From: Bacillus litorisediminis
GTDB lineage: Bacteria > Bacillota > Bacilli > Bacillales > JC228
Assembly: GCF_022808645.1 (NCBI RefSeq)
Contig: NZ_JAKZKT010000020.1
Coordinates: 18,808-82,807 of the forward strand
DNA length: 64,000 nt
Direction: 5' to 3'
Part shown: piece after piece, positions 1-9,216 of the stretch
Numbering within the stretch: the stretch's first letter is position 1
Layout of the letters: each line of letters begins with the position of its first letter
Notes under the pieces: model-generated
The model's input: the letters and a program-made list of their open reading frames with translations, nothing else
The model's database searches: none
What the model was told of the DNA's origin: nothing
Made by a program: the position numbers and the translations under genes

Positions 1-381
1 GAGTTTAATGATTTCGTTATGTGCCGCTAATGCATTCCCGTATTTACTAAATAGGACCGGGGTCTTTGGGATGTCTTGAATGTTCGCTTCCTCGACATGG
101 CTCACATAATTTAACCCCACACAAATAATTTTCTCAGGTCTTATGACGCTTGGGAGAAACTCCATCTCTTCTTCATTTTCAAATAACGACTGATCCTCAT
201 TTTGGACACGGTCCACCAGCTGTTGAATACTAGTCAGATCATTTTGCTGAATAACATCAATCATTCTTGCGGGAATTTTTAGATCAAATTTTTGACCCGC
301 TTTATTTAAATTTAAAATACCCTGTTCCGTATTTACCCCTAAAAAACGGTCCTGTCCCTTTTTAAAATTCACCAGTTTCAT
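1..381 (-). CDS. Fumarylacetoacetate hydrolase family protein, 5' part only
   Basis: Reverse-strand frame open to the window edge, so only about the first 127 residues are visible. Translation from the ATG at 381 gives a variable N-terminal region and then EKIICVGLNYVSHVEEA near residues 87-103. This matches the conserved entry to the FAH catalytic fold (GLNY, then a metal-site H and E pair). A GAGAGGGGAA ribosome binding site precedes the ATG. Family members hydrolyse or isomerise C-C bonds in aromatic or dicarboxylate catabolism using a divalent metal. The substrate cannot be inferred because the C-terminal half is outside the window. Confidence 0.85.
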   Translation of the reverse strand, partial: MKLVNFKKGQDRFLGVNTEQGILNLNKAGQKFDLKIPARMIDVIQQNDLTSIQQLVDRVQNEDQSLFENEEEMEFLPSVIRPEKIICVGLNYVSHVEEANIQDIPKTPVLFSKYGNALAAHNEIIKL

Positions 382-465
382 CTTTCTTCCCCTCTCACCG
401 TCGTGCGTAATACGAATAATTTCTATGAACATCTGGATTTTCCTGCATCGATGATCAGAGATAAA

Positions 466-505
466 GCAAAAAAGGCCTCAGGATAAGGAAATAGTCCTAA
501 GCGCC
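466..505 (-). terminator. Rho-independent terminator after the L,D-transpeptidase
   Basis: On the minus strand the stem GGCGCTTAGGA pairs with TCCTGAGGCC (one bulge, one G-U) and is followed by TTTTTTGC. It lies just past the transpeptidase stop codon. Confidence 0.6.
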
Positions 506-515
506 CTCCATTATC

Positions 516-1178
516 TTATTCCAACAATCCTAATAAAATATATTCCCGTATCATAATCCCTCCGGTTATAGGTAATCGATTCTTTTTTTGAAACCTTTTT
601 ACAGCTTTTTGTGTTTCTTCATCATAAATGCCGTCCACTCTGCCATAATAAAAGCCCAGTCCCTTTAACCTTTCTTGTACAAGCACTACCAAATTCCCTT
701 TAGACCCAAGGGATAAGTTTCTATATTCACCTTTTCCTCTGCCCGTTACAGGACCATATATTCGGACTACCGTCCCTTCCGGAATAATAGTAAACAAGTC
801 TTCCACATCTTCGTTACGCATACGAATACAACCGCTGCTTACATTTTTGCCAATAAGCTGCGGTTTATTGGTTCCATGTATGCCATATTGACCCCAAGGA
901 ACATCTAATCCCAACCACCTTGTACCAAATCCGCCACCCCATGATTGAGATTTTTCAGTAACCTTGAAAATACCAATTGGAGTCGGATTTTCTTCGGTTC
1001 CAGAAGAAATAGGATAGCGGCGGATTACTTGATTATTTTGGATGACAAATAGCTCGTTCGACCAGAGATTCACCTTAATCTCAACCATTTCCCGTTTTTC
1101 TGCTGCTTGGAAGGATGTAGCATAAAATAACATGATCATCAAAAAAATAATACCTGCAGCAACTATTTTTATTTTCAT
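516..1178 (-). CDS. L,D-transpeptidase (YkuD fold) with C-terminal peptidoglycan-binding domain
   Basis: A 220-residue exported protein that probably cross-links or remodels peptidoglycan. Residues 1-25 form a hydrophobic signal or anchor segment. The YkuD domain follows (about 32-143) with the catalytic signature HGTN at 101-104 and SSGCIRM around the active-site cysteine, C117. Residues 150-220 form a PG_binding_1-like domain (LKGLGFYYGRVDGIYDEET pattern). The domain order is inverted relative to LysM-first YkuD proteins. The ATG at 1178 has only a weak ribosome binding site. The gene stands alone, with its own terminator. Confidence 0.9.
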   Translation of the reverse strand: MKIKIVAAGIIFLMIMLFYATSFQAAEKREMVEIKVNLWSNELFVIQNNQVIRRYPISSGTEENPTPIGIFKVTEKSQSWGGGFGTRWLGLDVPWGQYGIHGTNKPQLIGKNVSSGCIRMRNEDVEDLFTIIPEGTVVRIYGPVTGRGKGEYRNLSLGSKGNLVVLVQERLKGLGFYYGRVDGIYDEETQKAVKRFQKKNRLPITGGIMIREYILLGLLE

Positions 1179-1351
1179 CGGATCTTACACGTCCTTCTAT
1201 CTTACTCATATCTTTTTGGGATAGATTTTCCGTTTCAAAAGTATGTAAGAAAGTCTTTCTTTACAAGAATCTGCTAAAACATTCAATTTAATTCGACTTT
1301 CTTTTACATATTTTTAAGCAAACAAGAACCAGTTTCATCCATCTAAAAAAT

Positions 1352-1393
1352 AAAAAAGCAAGACCCATTAATTTTAAAAAGGTCTTACTTTTG
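1352..1393 (-). terminator. Terminator after first YjcZ-type gene
   Basis: GTAAGACC and GGTCTTGC arms flank an AT-rich loop and are followed on the minus strand by TTTTTTA. Confidence 0.6.
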
Positions 1394-1428
1394 TATCATC
1401 ATCCTTTAAAAAACCTTTTATATAGAAA

Positions 1429-1545
1429 TTAAAACCAAGCTGCACCTACAATAATAAGCAGGATAAACAGCACAACAATTAATACAAAGGTTCCGCCATA
1501 ACCATGGCCTCCATAGCCGTACCCTCTATGACCAAAGCATCCCAT
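1429..1545 (-). CDS. YjcZ-family sporulation miniprotein (38 aa)
   Basis: Reverse-strand ORF from ATG 1545 to TAA 1429, preceded by a GGAGGGG site. It encodes a Gly/Tyr-rich head ([18 protein letters not shown]) and one hydrophobic helix with the core [18 protein letters not shown]. That core is the hallmark of YjcZ family proteins, tiny membrane proteins found in Bacillus spores and forespores. Function is unknown. Two paralogues follow upstream. Confidence 0.85.
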   Translation of the reverse strand: MGCFGHRGYGYGGHGYGGTFVLIVVLFILLIIVGAAWF

Positions 1546-1584
1546 ATAGACCCCTCCTATTTAATTCATCATATGATCTGATTT

Positions 1585-1686
1585 TTAATAAAACCCATTA
1601 CCTGCATATCCTGCGCCGACAATAATCAGCAAGATAAATAACACTACAATTAATGCAAATCCCCAACTGTTACCTGCACCACTCAT
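1585..1686 (-). CDS. YjcZ-family sporulation miniprotein (33 aa)
   Basis: ORF from ATG 1686 to TAA 1585, with a GGAGGTG ribosome binding site. It encodes MSGAGNSWGF followed by the same helix [16 protein letters not shown] and a short GNGFY tail. It is paralogous to its neighbours on both sides. The short head lacks the Gly-Tyr repeats of the 1429-1545 gene. Confidence 0.85.
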   Translation of the reverse strand: MSGAGNSWGFALIVVLFILLIIVGAGYAGNGFY

Positions 1687-1836
1687 ATAAGAACACCTCC
1701 ACTAGGACATTTCCTTAATAAACTATGCGAAATTAGACGATTTTGTTATGGACAAAATCCCAGATACCAGTAATTTAGGCGTACTTATTGAGTTTTTTAT
1801 ATACAGATGTAAGTGAGAACTACCTTATTTTTACTT

Positions 1837-1867
1837 AAAAAGGTTGCCTGACAAAAGCAACCTTTTG
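1837..1867. terminator. Bidirectional-looking hairpin between YjcZ genes
   Basis: AAAAGGTTGC and GCAACCTTTT form a perfect 10-bp stem around CTGACAAAA. It lies downstream of the 1886-2005 gene, so each YjcZ gene is probably its own transcription unit. Confidence 0.65.
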
Positions 1868-1885
1868 AAGCTCATAAGCCTCATG

Positions 1886-2005
1886 TTAACCCCAATAACC
1901 TCCAACAAAAGCAGCACCTACAATAATTAATAAGATAAACAAAACTACGAGTAAGGCAAAACCTCCCCCGTAATCAAATCCAGAATCTACAGCTGGTCCG
2001 CTCAT
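1886..2005 (-). CDS. YjcZ-family sporulation miniprotein (39 aa)
   Basis: ORF from ATG 2005 to TAA 1886 with a GGGAGGTGCC ribosome binding site. It encodes [15 protein letters not shown], the helix [18 protein letters not shown], then VGGYWG. This is the third tandem paralogue. The conserved [10 protein letters not shown] core and variable ends suggest duplicated membrane peptides of the spore. Confidence 0.85.
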   Translation of the reverse strand: MSGPAVDSGFDYGGGFALLVVLFILLIIVGAAFVGGYWG

Positions 2006-2143
2006 ATCTATGGGCACCTCCCTATCGATTTGTAAATAGTCTATGTAACACACATTTAAATCGAAATGAGGAAAATGCCTATTTCTAGATTCAATCTGTG
2101 CAAATTACAGGGATGGGTTTATGGGACAAATAATAGATCTTCG

Positions 2144-2180
2144 AAAAAAATATAACACCTACTTTTAAGGTAGGTGTTAT
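2144..2180 (-). terminator. Terminator of the aldehyde dehydrogenase/DUF779/permease operon
   Basis: ATAACACCTAC pairs with GTAGGTGTTAT around TTTTAAG. On the minus strand a run of seven T follows. Confidence 0.75.
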
Positions 2181-2297
2181 AAAAAAGTGTCATGCTCAAA
2201 GGTGGTGTTGTGTATACTACAATTTAATTTATGGCGAAGACATCCTGTAAGTGAGACCAGTTAACAAAAATGTAAGTTCCCTTGACAGTAGATACAA

Positions 2298-3950
2298 TTA
2301 CTTATATTCATCTGGGAACATATGAAGATCAATCCCAAAAGCTAGCGGCATTAAAAAGTAGGCAGTTAGGGTTACTAAAATAATACCAACGATATTTAAG
2401 TAAAAACCTGCTTTCGCCATATCAGGAATTCGCAAGTAACCTGAACCGAATACCACAGCATTTGGCGGCGTTGCTACAGGCAGCATAAATGCACAAGATG
2501 CTGCCAGACCAGCTGCTGTCATTAATGCCAGCGGATGAACATCCAATGCAAAGGCAAGTGAAGCCATAATCGGATACATCATGGTTGCCGTTGCTGTATT
2601 GGATGTAATCTCAGTTAAGAAGATGACTAGAGTTGTAACAGCAATGACTACAACTAATAGTCCAACCCCTTGTAAAGCTGTTAGCTGAGTACCAATCCAC
2701 TTTGATAAACCAGAGGAGGTAAATCCAGCAGCGATGGCGAGTCCGCCGCCAAACAGTAATAGAATCCCCCATGGCAGTTTGACCGCACTATCCCAATTTA
2801 ATAGATGATCTCCTTTTACTGATCTTGTTGGAATCAGGAATAAAATAAGGGCTGCTAAGATGGCAATAATCGCATCATTCATTCCTGGAAGAATAGGATC
2901 TAGGATGAACGTTCGTGAAATCCAGGCTAAAGCTGCAATAATGAATATGGTTAATACTATTTTTTCTTCATGAGAAGCTGTACCTAATTTTTTCTTTTCT
3001 TCAGCAATAATTCCTCTTCCCCCAGGCAGTTCTTTATACTTCATCGGAAAAGCAACTTTTACGAGGTAGAACCAAGATACAAAGATAAATATCCAAGCAA
3101 ACGGAACCCCAAAAATCATCCATTGTGCAAATGATATTTCAATCCCATACATCTCATTAATTGTTCCAGCTAATATCGCATTTGGCGGTGTTCCTATTAA
3201 TGTAGCCATACCCCCGATAGAGGCAGAATAGGCAATCCCAAGCATTAAAGCTTTCCCAAAACCAAAGTTTTCTTTTGAAGTATCAGCATCCGGATTATGC
3301 TGTAACGCTTCCGAGACTTGATAAATAATGGCCATGCCAATCGGTACCATCATCATCGCAGTTGCCGTATTTGATATCCACATGGATAAAAAACCTGTTG
3401 CAGCCATAAAACCGAGGATAATCCGATCTGTGCTCGTTCCCATTATAGAGATTATACTGATTGCAATTCGTTTGTGGAGATTCCATCTTTCCATCGCTAT
3501 CGCAATCATGAATCCTCCCATAAAGAGAAAGATGGTTTCATTTCCGTAAGACGAAGTGGTTAACCCAATGTCCATTCCGCCTGTTAATGGAAATAAAATT
3601 ATGGGCAACAGTGCAGTGGCAGGGATTGGAATAGCCTCAGTCATCCACCATACCGCCATCCAAATTGTACTTGCTAAGATGGCAAGCCCTTCCTTTGAGA
3701 GTCCTTCAGGAGAGAAAAATAATAAGGTCAAGAGAAAAAAAACAGGTCCTAATATAAGACCGACGAGTTGTAATGGTGTATAACTTCTTTTATGATTGCC
3801 ATCATTTCCATCGCTGCCTGTATTTGATAAATGTGAAGATTTCTTTCTATTCTCCCCGTCCTGTTCCTGGAATGGTTTCACAAAAAAACGAAACATGTCC
3901 TTTACTTGATCATGTTTCTCCCATAACCAATTCCATGTTTCGGTTAGCAT
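2298..3950 (-). CDS. SLC13/DASS family sodium:dicarboxylate symporter
   Basis: A 550-residue polytopic membrane protein. After a charged N-terminal tail of about 60 residues it shows two inverted-repeat halves, each with the family Na+-site motif: ISNTATAMMM in the first half and TSNTATATMM in the second. Family members import succinate, malate, fumarate or sulfate with Na+. The start lies two codons past the stop of the DUF779 gene, with AGGGGG as ribosome binding site, so the two are translationally linked. Co-transcription with aldehyde dehydrogenase suggests carboxylate handling, but the substrate is not readable from sequence. Confidence 0.88.
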   Translation of the reverse strand: MLTETWNWLWEKHDQVKDMFRFFVKPFQEQDGENRKKSSHLSNTGSDGNDGNHKRSYTPLQLVGLILGPVFFLLTLLFFSPEGLSKEGLAILASTIWMAVWWMTEAIPIPATALLPIILFPLTGGMDIGLTTSSYGNETIFLFMGGFMIAIAMERWNLHKRIAISIISIMGTSTDRIILGFMAATGFLSMWISNTATAMMMVPIGMAIIYQVSEALQHNPDADTSKENFGFGKALMLGIAYSASIGGMATLIGTPPNAILAGTINEMYGIEISFAQWMIFGVPFAWIFIFVSWFYLVKVAFPMKYKELPGGRGIIAEEKKKLGTASHEEKIVLTIFIIAALAWISRTFILDPILPGMNDAIIAILAALILFLIPTRSVKGDHLLNWDSAVKLPWGILLLFGGGLAIAAGFTSSGLSKWIGTQLTALQGVGLLVVVIAVTTLVIFLTEITSNTATATMMYPIMASLAFALDVHPLALMTAAGLAASCAFMLPVATPPNAVVFGSGYLRIPDMAKAGFYLNIVGIILVTLTAYFLMPLAFGIDLHMFPDEYK

Positions 3951-3953
3951 AGA

Positions 3954-4316
3954 TTAACCCCCTATTTGAAGCTCTTTTCTTTCTTCCTTCGTAAACACCC
4001 GTGATCTTGTCAAAAACCGTTTACCTTCTGGTCCTTCAAGGGAAAACATCCCGCCTCTTCCATCTACTACATCGATGATTAGCTGAGTATGCTTCCAGTA
4101 TTCATACTGATCTTTAGACATATAAAACGGGGTATCTCCTATTTCTCCTAATAAAACATCTGATTCACCGATACGAAATTCATCACGCGGATAGCACATG
4201 GGAGAACTGCCATCGCAGCAGCCGCCAGATTGATGAAACATTAAAGGCCCATGAATGCCCTTTAATTTGTTAATAAGTGCAAGTGCCTCATCAGTCGCCG
4301 TTACACGTTCTACCAT
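3954..4316 (-). CDS. DUF779 domain-containing protein
   Basis: 120 residues, cytoplasmic, matching the DUF779 pattern MFHQSGGCCDGSSPMC with a paired-cysteine centre at about residues 27-41. It also has a conserved DVVDGRGGMFSLEGPEG segment. DUF779 genes commonly sit beside acetaldehyde-type aldehyde dehydrogenases, as here, and the biochemical role is not established. The ATG at 4316 is preceded by AAAGGAGGAA. The cysteines could bind metal or a cofactor; that is inference. Confidence 0.85.
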   Translation of the reverse strand: MVERVTATDEALALINKLKGIHGPLMFHQSGGCCDGSSPMCYPRDEFRIGESDVLLGEIGDTPFYMSKDQYEYWKHTQLIIDVVDGRGGMFSLEGPEGKRFLTRSRVFTKEERKELQIGG

Positions 4317-4399
4317 GGTATTCCTCCTTTTTTTCCATTTTAGAAAGGAGCTATCTCCTAGAGATAGCCCCTGATTTTAATACTGCAAGGCCTTATTCT

Positions 4400-5920
4400 T
4401 TAAAATAGCCCGGTTGGCTTATCGCTGTAACTGATCAGCAGGTTCTTGGTTTGCTGATAATGCTCCAGCATCATTAAATGTGTTTCTCTGCCGATTCCTG
4501 ATTTTTTGTATCCGCCAAACGCAGCATGTGCCGGATACTGATGATAGCAATTGGTCCATACACGTCCAGCTTGAATTTCACGGCCAAAACGGTATGCTGT
4601 ATTAATATCTCTTGTCCAGACACCTGCCCCTAATCCGTATAACGTATCGTTAGCGATTTCCAAGGCTTCTTCCTTATCCTTAAACGTCGTTACAGACAAT
4701 ACTGGTCCAAAGATTTCTTCTTGGAAGATTCGCATCTTGTTATGTCCCTTGAAGATGGTCGGCTGCACATAAAATCCGTTGGCCAGCTCTCCTTCGAGTT
4801 TATTGACGTTCCCGCCAATTAATACCTCTGCTCCTTCTTGCTTACCGATATCCAGGTAAGAAGTGATTTTTTCCATTTGTTCTTGAGAAGCTTGAGCACC
4901 CATCATCGTCTCGGTATCAAGCGGATGGCCAATTTTAATTTGTTTCACGCGTTCAATTGCACGGTCCATAAAGGCATCATAAATATCTTCATGGATCAAA
5001 GCCCGTGATGGACATGTACATACCTCACCCTGATTTAGGGCGAACATGACGAGTCCTTCAACCGCCTTATTTAAAAAGGCATCATCTTGTTCCATCACAT
5101 CTTTAAAGAAAATATTCGGTGATTTTCCGCCAAGTTCTAACGTCACCGGAATAATGTTTTCAGATGCATATTGCATGATTAAACGGCCAGTCGTTGTTTC
5201 ACCTGTAAAGGCAATTTTCGCAATGCCGCTATTTTGGGCGAGCGGCTTCCCTGCTTCAACACCAAATCCATTCACTACATTGACAACCCCTGGCGGCAAT
5301 AAATCTTGAATTAATTCAAGTAACACATGAATGGATGCTGGAGTTTGTTCCGCTGGTTTTAATACGACACAGTTGCCGGCTGCAAGAGCTGGAGCAAGCT
5401 TCCACGTTGCCATTAATAATGGGAAGTTCCACGGGATAATTTGCCCGACTACTCCAAGTGGCTCATGGAAATGATACGCCACGGTATCATTGTCAATTTG
5501 ACTGATACTGCCTTCTTGAGCCCGGATCACCCCAGCAAAATAACGGAAATGATCAATTGCAAGCGGTAAGTCTGCTGCAAGCGTTTCGCGGACTGGCTTT
5601 CCATTGTCCCAGGTTTCGGCTACGGCCAGCATTTCCAGGTTTTCTTCCATGCGGTCAGCAATTTTGTTTAAAATACGTGCACGTTCCGCTACAGACGTCT
5701 TCCCCCACGCGTCCTTAGCGGCATGGGCAGCGTCTACTGCCAGCTGAACATCTTCTTTTGTGCTTCTCGCAATCTCACAAAATACCTCGCCATTAACAGG
5801 GCTAATATTTTTAAAATACATGCCCTGAACAGGCGGACGATACTCCCCTCCAATAAAATTGTCATAGCGCTGTTTGAACGTTACGAGTGAACCTTCTGTG
5901 TTTGGATTTTTGTACCTCAT
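4400..5920 (-). CDS. NAD(P)-dependent aldehyde dehydrogenase (acetaldehyde/ExaC type)
   Basis: 506 residues, full length for the ALDH superfamily. The general-base region [10 protein letters not shown] (Glu about 262) and catalytic cysteine in [11 protein letters not shown] (about 301) are intact. The [10 protein letters not shown] cofactor-site motif is also present. It oxidises an aldehyde to the acid. A TTG at 5923 lies one codon upstream, but it is only 3 nt from the GGAGGAG site while the ATG at 5920 is 6 nt away, so the ATG was chosen. First gene of an operon with DUF779 and a DASS permease. A perfect cre lies just upstream, implying CcpA repression. Confidence 0.92.
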   Translation of the reverse strand: MRYKNPNTEGSLVTFKQRYDNFIGGEYRPPVQGMYFKNISPVNGEVFCEIARSTKEDVQLAVDAAHAAKDAWGKTSVAERARILNKIADRMEENLEMLAVAETWDNGKPVRETLAADLPLAIDHFRYFAGVIRAQEGSISQIDNDTVAYHFHEPLGVVGQIIPWNFPLLMATWKLAPALAAGNCVVLKPAEQTPASIHVLLELIQDLLPPGVVNVVNGFGVEAGKPLAQNSGIAKIAFTGETTTGRLIMQYASENIIPVTLELGGKSPNIFFKDVMEQDDAFLNKAVEGLVMFALNQGEVCTCPSRALIHEDIYDAFMDRAIERVKQIKIGHPLDTETMMGAQASQEQMEKITSYLDIGKQEGAEVLIGGNVNKLEGELANGFYVQPTIFKGHNKMRIFQEEIFGPVLSVTTFKDKEEALEIANDTLYGLGAGVWTRDINTAYRFGREIQAGRVWTNCYHQYPAHAAFGGYKKSGIGRETHLMMLEHYQQTKNLLISYSDKPTGLF

Positions 5921-5938
5921 CAATTTCTCCTCCTTTTA

Positions 5939-5954
5939 TTGCAATCGCTTACAA
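5939..5954 (-). promoter_or_regulatory. cre site (CcpA operator) upstream of aldehyde dehydrogenase
   Basis: The minus-strand sequence TTGTAAGCGATTGCAA fits all positions of the consensus WTGNAANCGNWWNCAW. It sits about 20 bp before the start codon, a position suited to a roadblock or promoter-overlapping repressor. Confidence 0.75.
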
Positions 5955-6041
5955 TAAAAATATGATGGAAAATCATGAAGTAGTCCTCTAATTGAAATTA
6001 TACCCAAATATTCGTAATCATTCAAATAATCAGTTTTTGTA

Positions 6042-7109
6042 TTAAGTGAGCTGATAGTAGGTTATAACCTGATCAGTGGCTCCGGGTGTCAGTTCTACTA
6101 CAACCGGCCCTTTTATAAAGCGCTTATGATCAGATTCATCATTTAACATGATGAAATGTGTACATAAAATTTGATTATCTTTTTTTAACATATTCATAGG
6201 GTCATAGCCGCAAATTTGATAGCTGCCCTCTGTTTTGCTATGAGGTTTTTTAAAAAAGTCATCGAATGCATGGATTTTGCTGTTTAAATATTGCTGATAT
6301 ACTTCTTCGAGCTGCTGGTCAGCATTCATTTCCACATATGCCAAGTCGTGAGTTTCTATTTGTTTTTCAGCCAATTCAAACACAGTCTCTGTCGTTTCCC
6401 CAATGGGATGGACAAACAAGCTCCCCAAGTCATCTAGCACTAAACAGAGAACGGTTCCGGTATAATAGGACATTCTTCTAATATCAAAAAAAGTGACAGA
6501 AGGATTGGAAAGGATATTCAAATATTTTTCCATTCTTTCCTCAAATAACTCAGGTGCGAGGTAGCTAAGGGCCTTCGTTCCTACATATTCAGCCATACCC
6601 TCAGTGGTTTCGGTTAAATATTCACAGTGAATCATTTCACCGATTAGGGCTTCCCTCTTCTTCCGGATTGCGACAAACTTTTGAAAAAGCTCCGATTTTT
6701 TATGTTTGCCCTTTTCCTTGTATGCTTGAACAAGAATCTTATTTTCTTGAGATTTTAGTTGATAGTTTTCAAGGCTGTTCGGATAATCCAGCATGACTAA
6801 ATTATTGGGAAAACGCGTTTCTTGGTTGTCATATTGGAAGGCATGGAACATTTCATGGACGATATTAGAAGCTAATATAAGGGGGTTTTCCTGTTCGGGG
6901 TGCTCAACTTTCCATATTGCAATGAATTCCCCATTATATAGGATACTCGTATTTCCTATGAAACTTGCATCATATGGAATTACTCGGTCCTCTAAATAAA
7001 TCTCTTCGTCGTTGTATAAGGCAAATGTAAAACTTGAAAAGCCCGGCCATAATTCATTAAAGGAAATATTTTTTAATGCTTGAAAAACATTTTGATATAA
7101 CTCTCTCAT
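6042..7109 (-). CDS. Putative gluzincin-like HExxH metallopeptidase, uncharacterised
   Basis: 355 residues with no signal peptide or membrane helix. HEMFHAF at 85-91 is a zinc-peptidase helix (two His and the catalytic Glu). About 80 residues later ETTEGMAEYVG (E170 or E174) looks like the third-ligand helix of gluzincins. The C-terminal third is beta-rich with no recognised domain. I recognise no characterised homologue, so substrate and role are unknown. The ribosome binding site AAAGGAGAG supports ATG 7109. It could be an intracellular peptidase-like protein or a catalytically inert relative. Confidence 0.7.
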   Translation of the reverse strand: MRELYQNVFQALKNISFNELWPGFSSFTFALYNDEEIYLEDRVIPYDASFIGNTSILYNGEFIAIWKVEHPEQENPLILASNIVHEMFHAFQYDNQETRFPNNLVMLDYPNSLENYQLKSQENKILVQAYKEKGKHKKSELFQKFVAIRKKREALIGEMIHCEYLTETTEGMAEYVGTKALSYLAPELFEERMEKYLNILSNPSVTFFDIRRMSYYTGTVLCLVLDDLGSLFVHPIGETTETVFELAEKQIETHDLAYVEMNADQQLEEVYQQYLNSKIHAFDDFFKKPHSKTEGSYQICGYDPMNMLKKDNQILCTHFIMLNDESDHKRFIKGPVVVELTPGATDQVITYYQLT

Positions 7110-7193
7110 TGCGACTCTCCTTTCTATTTTTTATTCCAATTGATTTATTTTCTGGCTCTTTTCGTAAATGTTGTTGCTCAGCATAGTGGTGAA

Positions 7194-7740
7194 TTCGGAC
7201 TGGTTTGCTCATTTCAGAGTGAATCCTGTCCGAACCTTAGGCGTTTTCGGACTGGTTTGCTCTTTTCAGAGTGAATCCTGTCCGAACCTTAGGCGTTTTC
7301 GGACTGGTTTGCTCTTTTCAGAGTGAATCGTGTCCGAATCCTTGGCGTTTTCGGACTGGTTTGCTCTTTTCAGAGTGAATCGTGTCCGAATCCTTGGCGT
7401 TTTCGGACTGGTTTGCTTATTTCAGAGTGAATCGTGTCCGAATCCTAGGCGTTTTCGGACTGGTTTGCTCTTTTCAGAGTGAAACGTGTCCGAACCTTAG
7501 GCGTTTTCGGACTAGTTTACTCATTTCAGAGTGAATCCTGTCCGAATCCTAGGCGGTTTCGGACTTGTCTGCTCATTTCAGAGTAAATCCAGTCCGAATC
7601 CTAGGCGTTTTCGGACTGGTTTGCTCATTTCAGAGTGAATCCTGTCCGAATCCAGTGCGGTTTCGGACTGGTTTGCTCATTTTAGAGTCATTCTTGTCCG
7701 AATCAAATCTCTTTTCGGACTGGTTTGCTGATTCGCTTGG
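7194..7740. repeat. 52-bp tandem repeat array A (about 10.5 units)
   Basis: Units starting TTCGGACTGG recur every 52 bp (7194, 7246, 7298, 7350 and so on to 7714). Each unit carries TTCGGAC near its start and GTCCGAA about 30 bp later, so each can fold as a hairpin. Divergence rises at the right-hand end. It fills the space between the HExxH gene and the DHA2 pump. The period is not a multiple of 3 and ORFs across it are incidental. Confidence 0.9.
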
Positions 7741-7790
7741 CCTTCCAGTAATTCCCTTTCTTATTCTCAAAAAAGCCATTCCAGACAAGC

Positions 7791-9197
7791 TTAATGTTCA
7801 TATTGCTCCGCCTGACGGTTTGGAATCATGGACGTAACCAATAGACTGATAACACTAATCATCGCTGCTATTACAAACACAAAATGTAATCCTTCAGCCA
7901 TCACAGCCGTTTCATTTGTCTGATCCATATTGTGCAAATGGATAACAAAATTCAAGGCAGCGCCAAAGATAGCCACACCAATTGTTTGACCTAATGTCCG
8001 CAGTAACGTGTTCAAGGAACCGGCTGAACCGCGATTATTTTTAGCTACTGAAGATTGGGTTACCACTGTAAAAATAGTCGAGGTAAAACCAAAGCCAAAC
8101 CCGGTTATGAGTATGATTAAAGCAATTAACCATAACGAAGTTTCAGGTGTGATGAACGTTAATAAGAAAGAGCCAAGTGCGATTAGACTCCCTCCTAATA
8201 AGACCACAAATTTTGTTCCGAACCGCGGAATGAATCGCGAACACAGCATCGCCCCGACCGGCCACCCTAAGCTCAGTGGCATAATCGTAAATCCAGCTGA
8301 GGTGGCCCCCATTCCCAGCACATTTTGTGTCCATAATGGCAAATAAGCCGTTAAACCAATCAAAATCACACTCGTTAAAAAGGCACCTGCTGTTGATATC
8401 GATACATCCTTATTCTGGAATAACTTCAAAGGCATCATCGGCTCTGGATGCTTCCATTGGATCAAGAAAAACACTGAAAAGAAAACGAAAGCTGTCCCAA
8501 ACAATGCAGCCAACTGTGCTTCACTGAATACGATACCTGTGCCTTCCTCTTTATTCATGGAAAGGAGGGCAAACAATAATGCTGTAATCGCAATTGTAAA
8601 AGTAACTGCTCCGCCATAATCGATTTGTCTCTTCTTTTTTTCCAGCGTCTCTTTAAAATGCTTGCCAATCATCCACATCGAAACCAGACCAAAGGGAAGA
8701 TTGATAAAAAAGACCCAGTGCCAGCTGATAAAGTCGACAATAAATCCACCCACCAGCGGACCCAGAATACCAGCTATTCCCCACATTGAACTGACCAGAC
8801 CCTGAACCTTCGCTCTCTGCTCAAAATTATAAACATCTGCAATAATCGTAAAGGTCACAGGGTTAATCGCTCCCGCTCCCAGTCCTTGAATAGCACGGAA
8901 AAAAATCAGCTGCCCCATGTTTTGGGAAAGACCGCAAGCAATCGACCCAATCAAAAATAACGTAACTCCAATCATAAAAACCTTTTTGCGCCCAAATAAA
9001 TCCGATAGCTTCCCCCAAATCGGGGTTGATACTGCTGTGGTAAGTAAATAAATCGCAAAAACCCAGCTCATCAGCGAAAATCCGCCTAAGCTGTCAACAA
9101 TTTGCGGCATGGCGGTACTGATGATGGTAACTTCAATTGCTGCTAAGAAAGTTGTGATTAATAAGGATAGTGTGATTTTACGTACGCTTGTTTGCAT
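7791..9197 (-). CDS. DHA2-family MFS multidrug efflux transporter (EmrB/QacA type)
   Basis: 468 residues with about 14 hydrophobic segments. Motif A (GKLSDLFGRKK) follows the second helix, and a QGLGAGAINPVTFTI antiporter-type segment lies near residues 105-119. Family members export cationic or lipophilic drugs in exchange for protons. GGGAGAAAAACC precedes ATG 9197. A decayed TetR-like gene lies immediately upstream on the same strand, suggesting the pump has lost its local repressor. Confidence 0.88.
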   Translation of the reverse strand: MQTSVRKITLSLLITTFLAAIEVTIISTAMPQIVDSLGGFSLMSWVFAIYLLTTAVSTPIWGKLSDLFGRKKVFMIGVTLFLIGSIACGLSQNMGQLIFFRAIQGLGAGAINPVTFTIIADVYNFEQRAKVQGLVSSMWGIAGILGPLVGGFIVDFISWHWVFFINLPFGLVSMWMIGKHFKETLEKKKRQIDYGGAVTFTIAITALLFALLSMNKEEGTGIVFSEAQLAALFGTAFVFFSVFFLIQWKHPEPMMPLKLFQNKDVSISTAGAFLTSVILIGLTAYLPLWTQNVLGMGATSAGFTIMPLSLGWPVGAMLCSRFIPRFGTKFVVLLGGSLIALGSFLLTFITPETSLWLIALIILITGFGFGFTSTIFTVVTQSSVAKNNRGSAGSLNTLLRTLGQTIGVAIFGAALNFVIHLHNMDQTNETAVMAEGLHFVFVIAAMISVISLLVTSMIPNRQAEQYEH

Positions 9198-9216
9198 TGG
9201 TTTTTCTCCCTAATGT

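Noticed and set aside
7194..7740. CRISPR array
   Set aside because: The whole 52-bp unit is conserved, with no variable spacers and no cas genes.
7565..7837. Protein-coding frame on the plus strand
   Set aside because: Runs through array A and into the antisense of the DHA2 gene.
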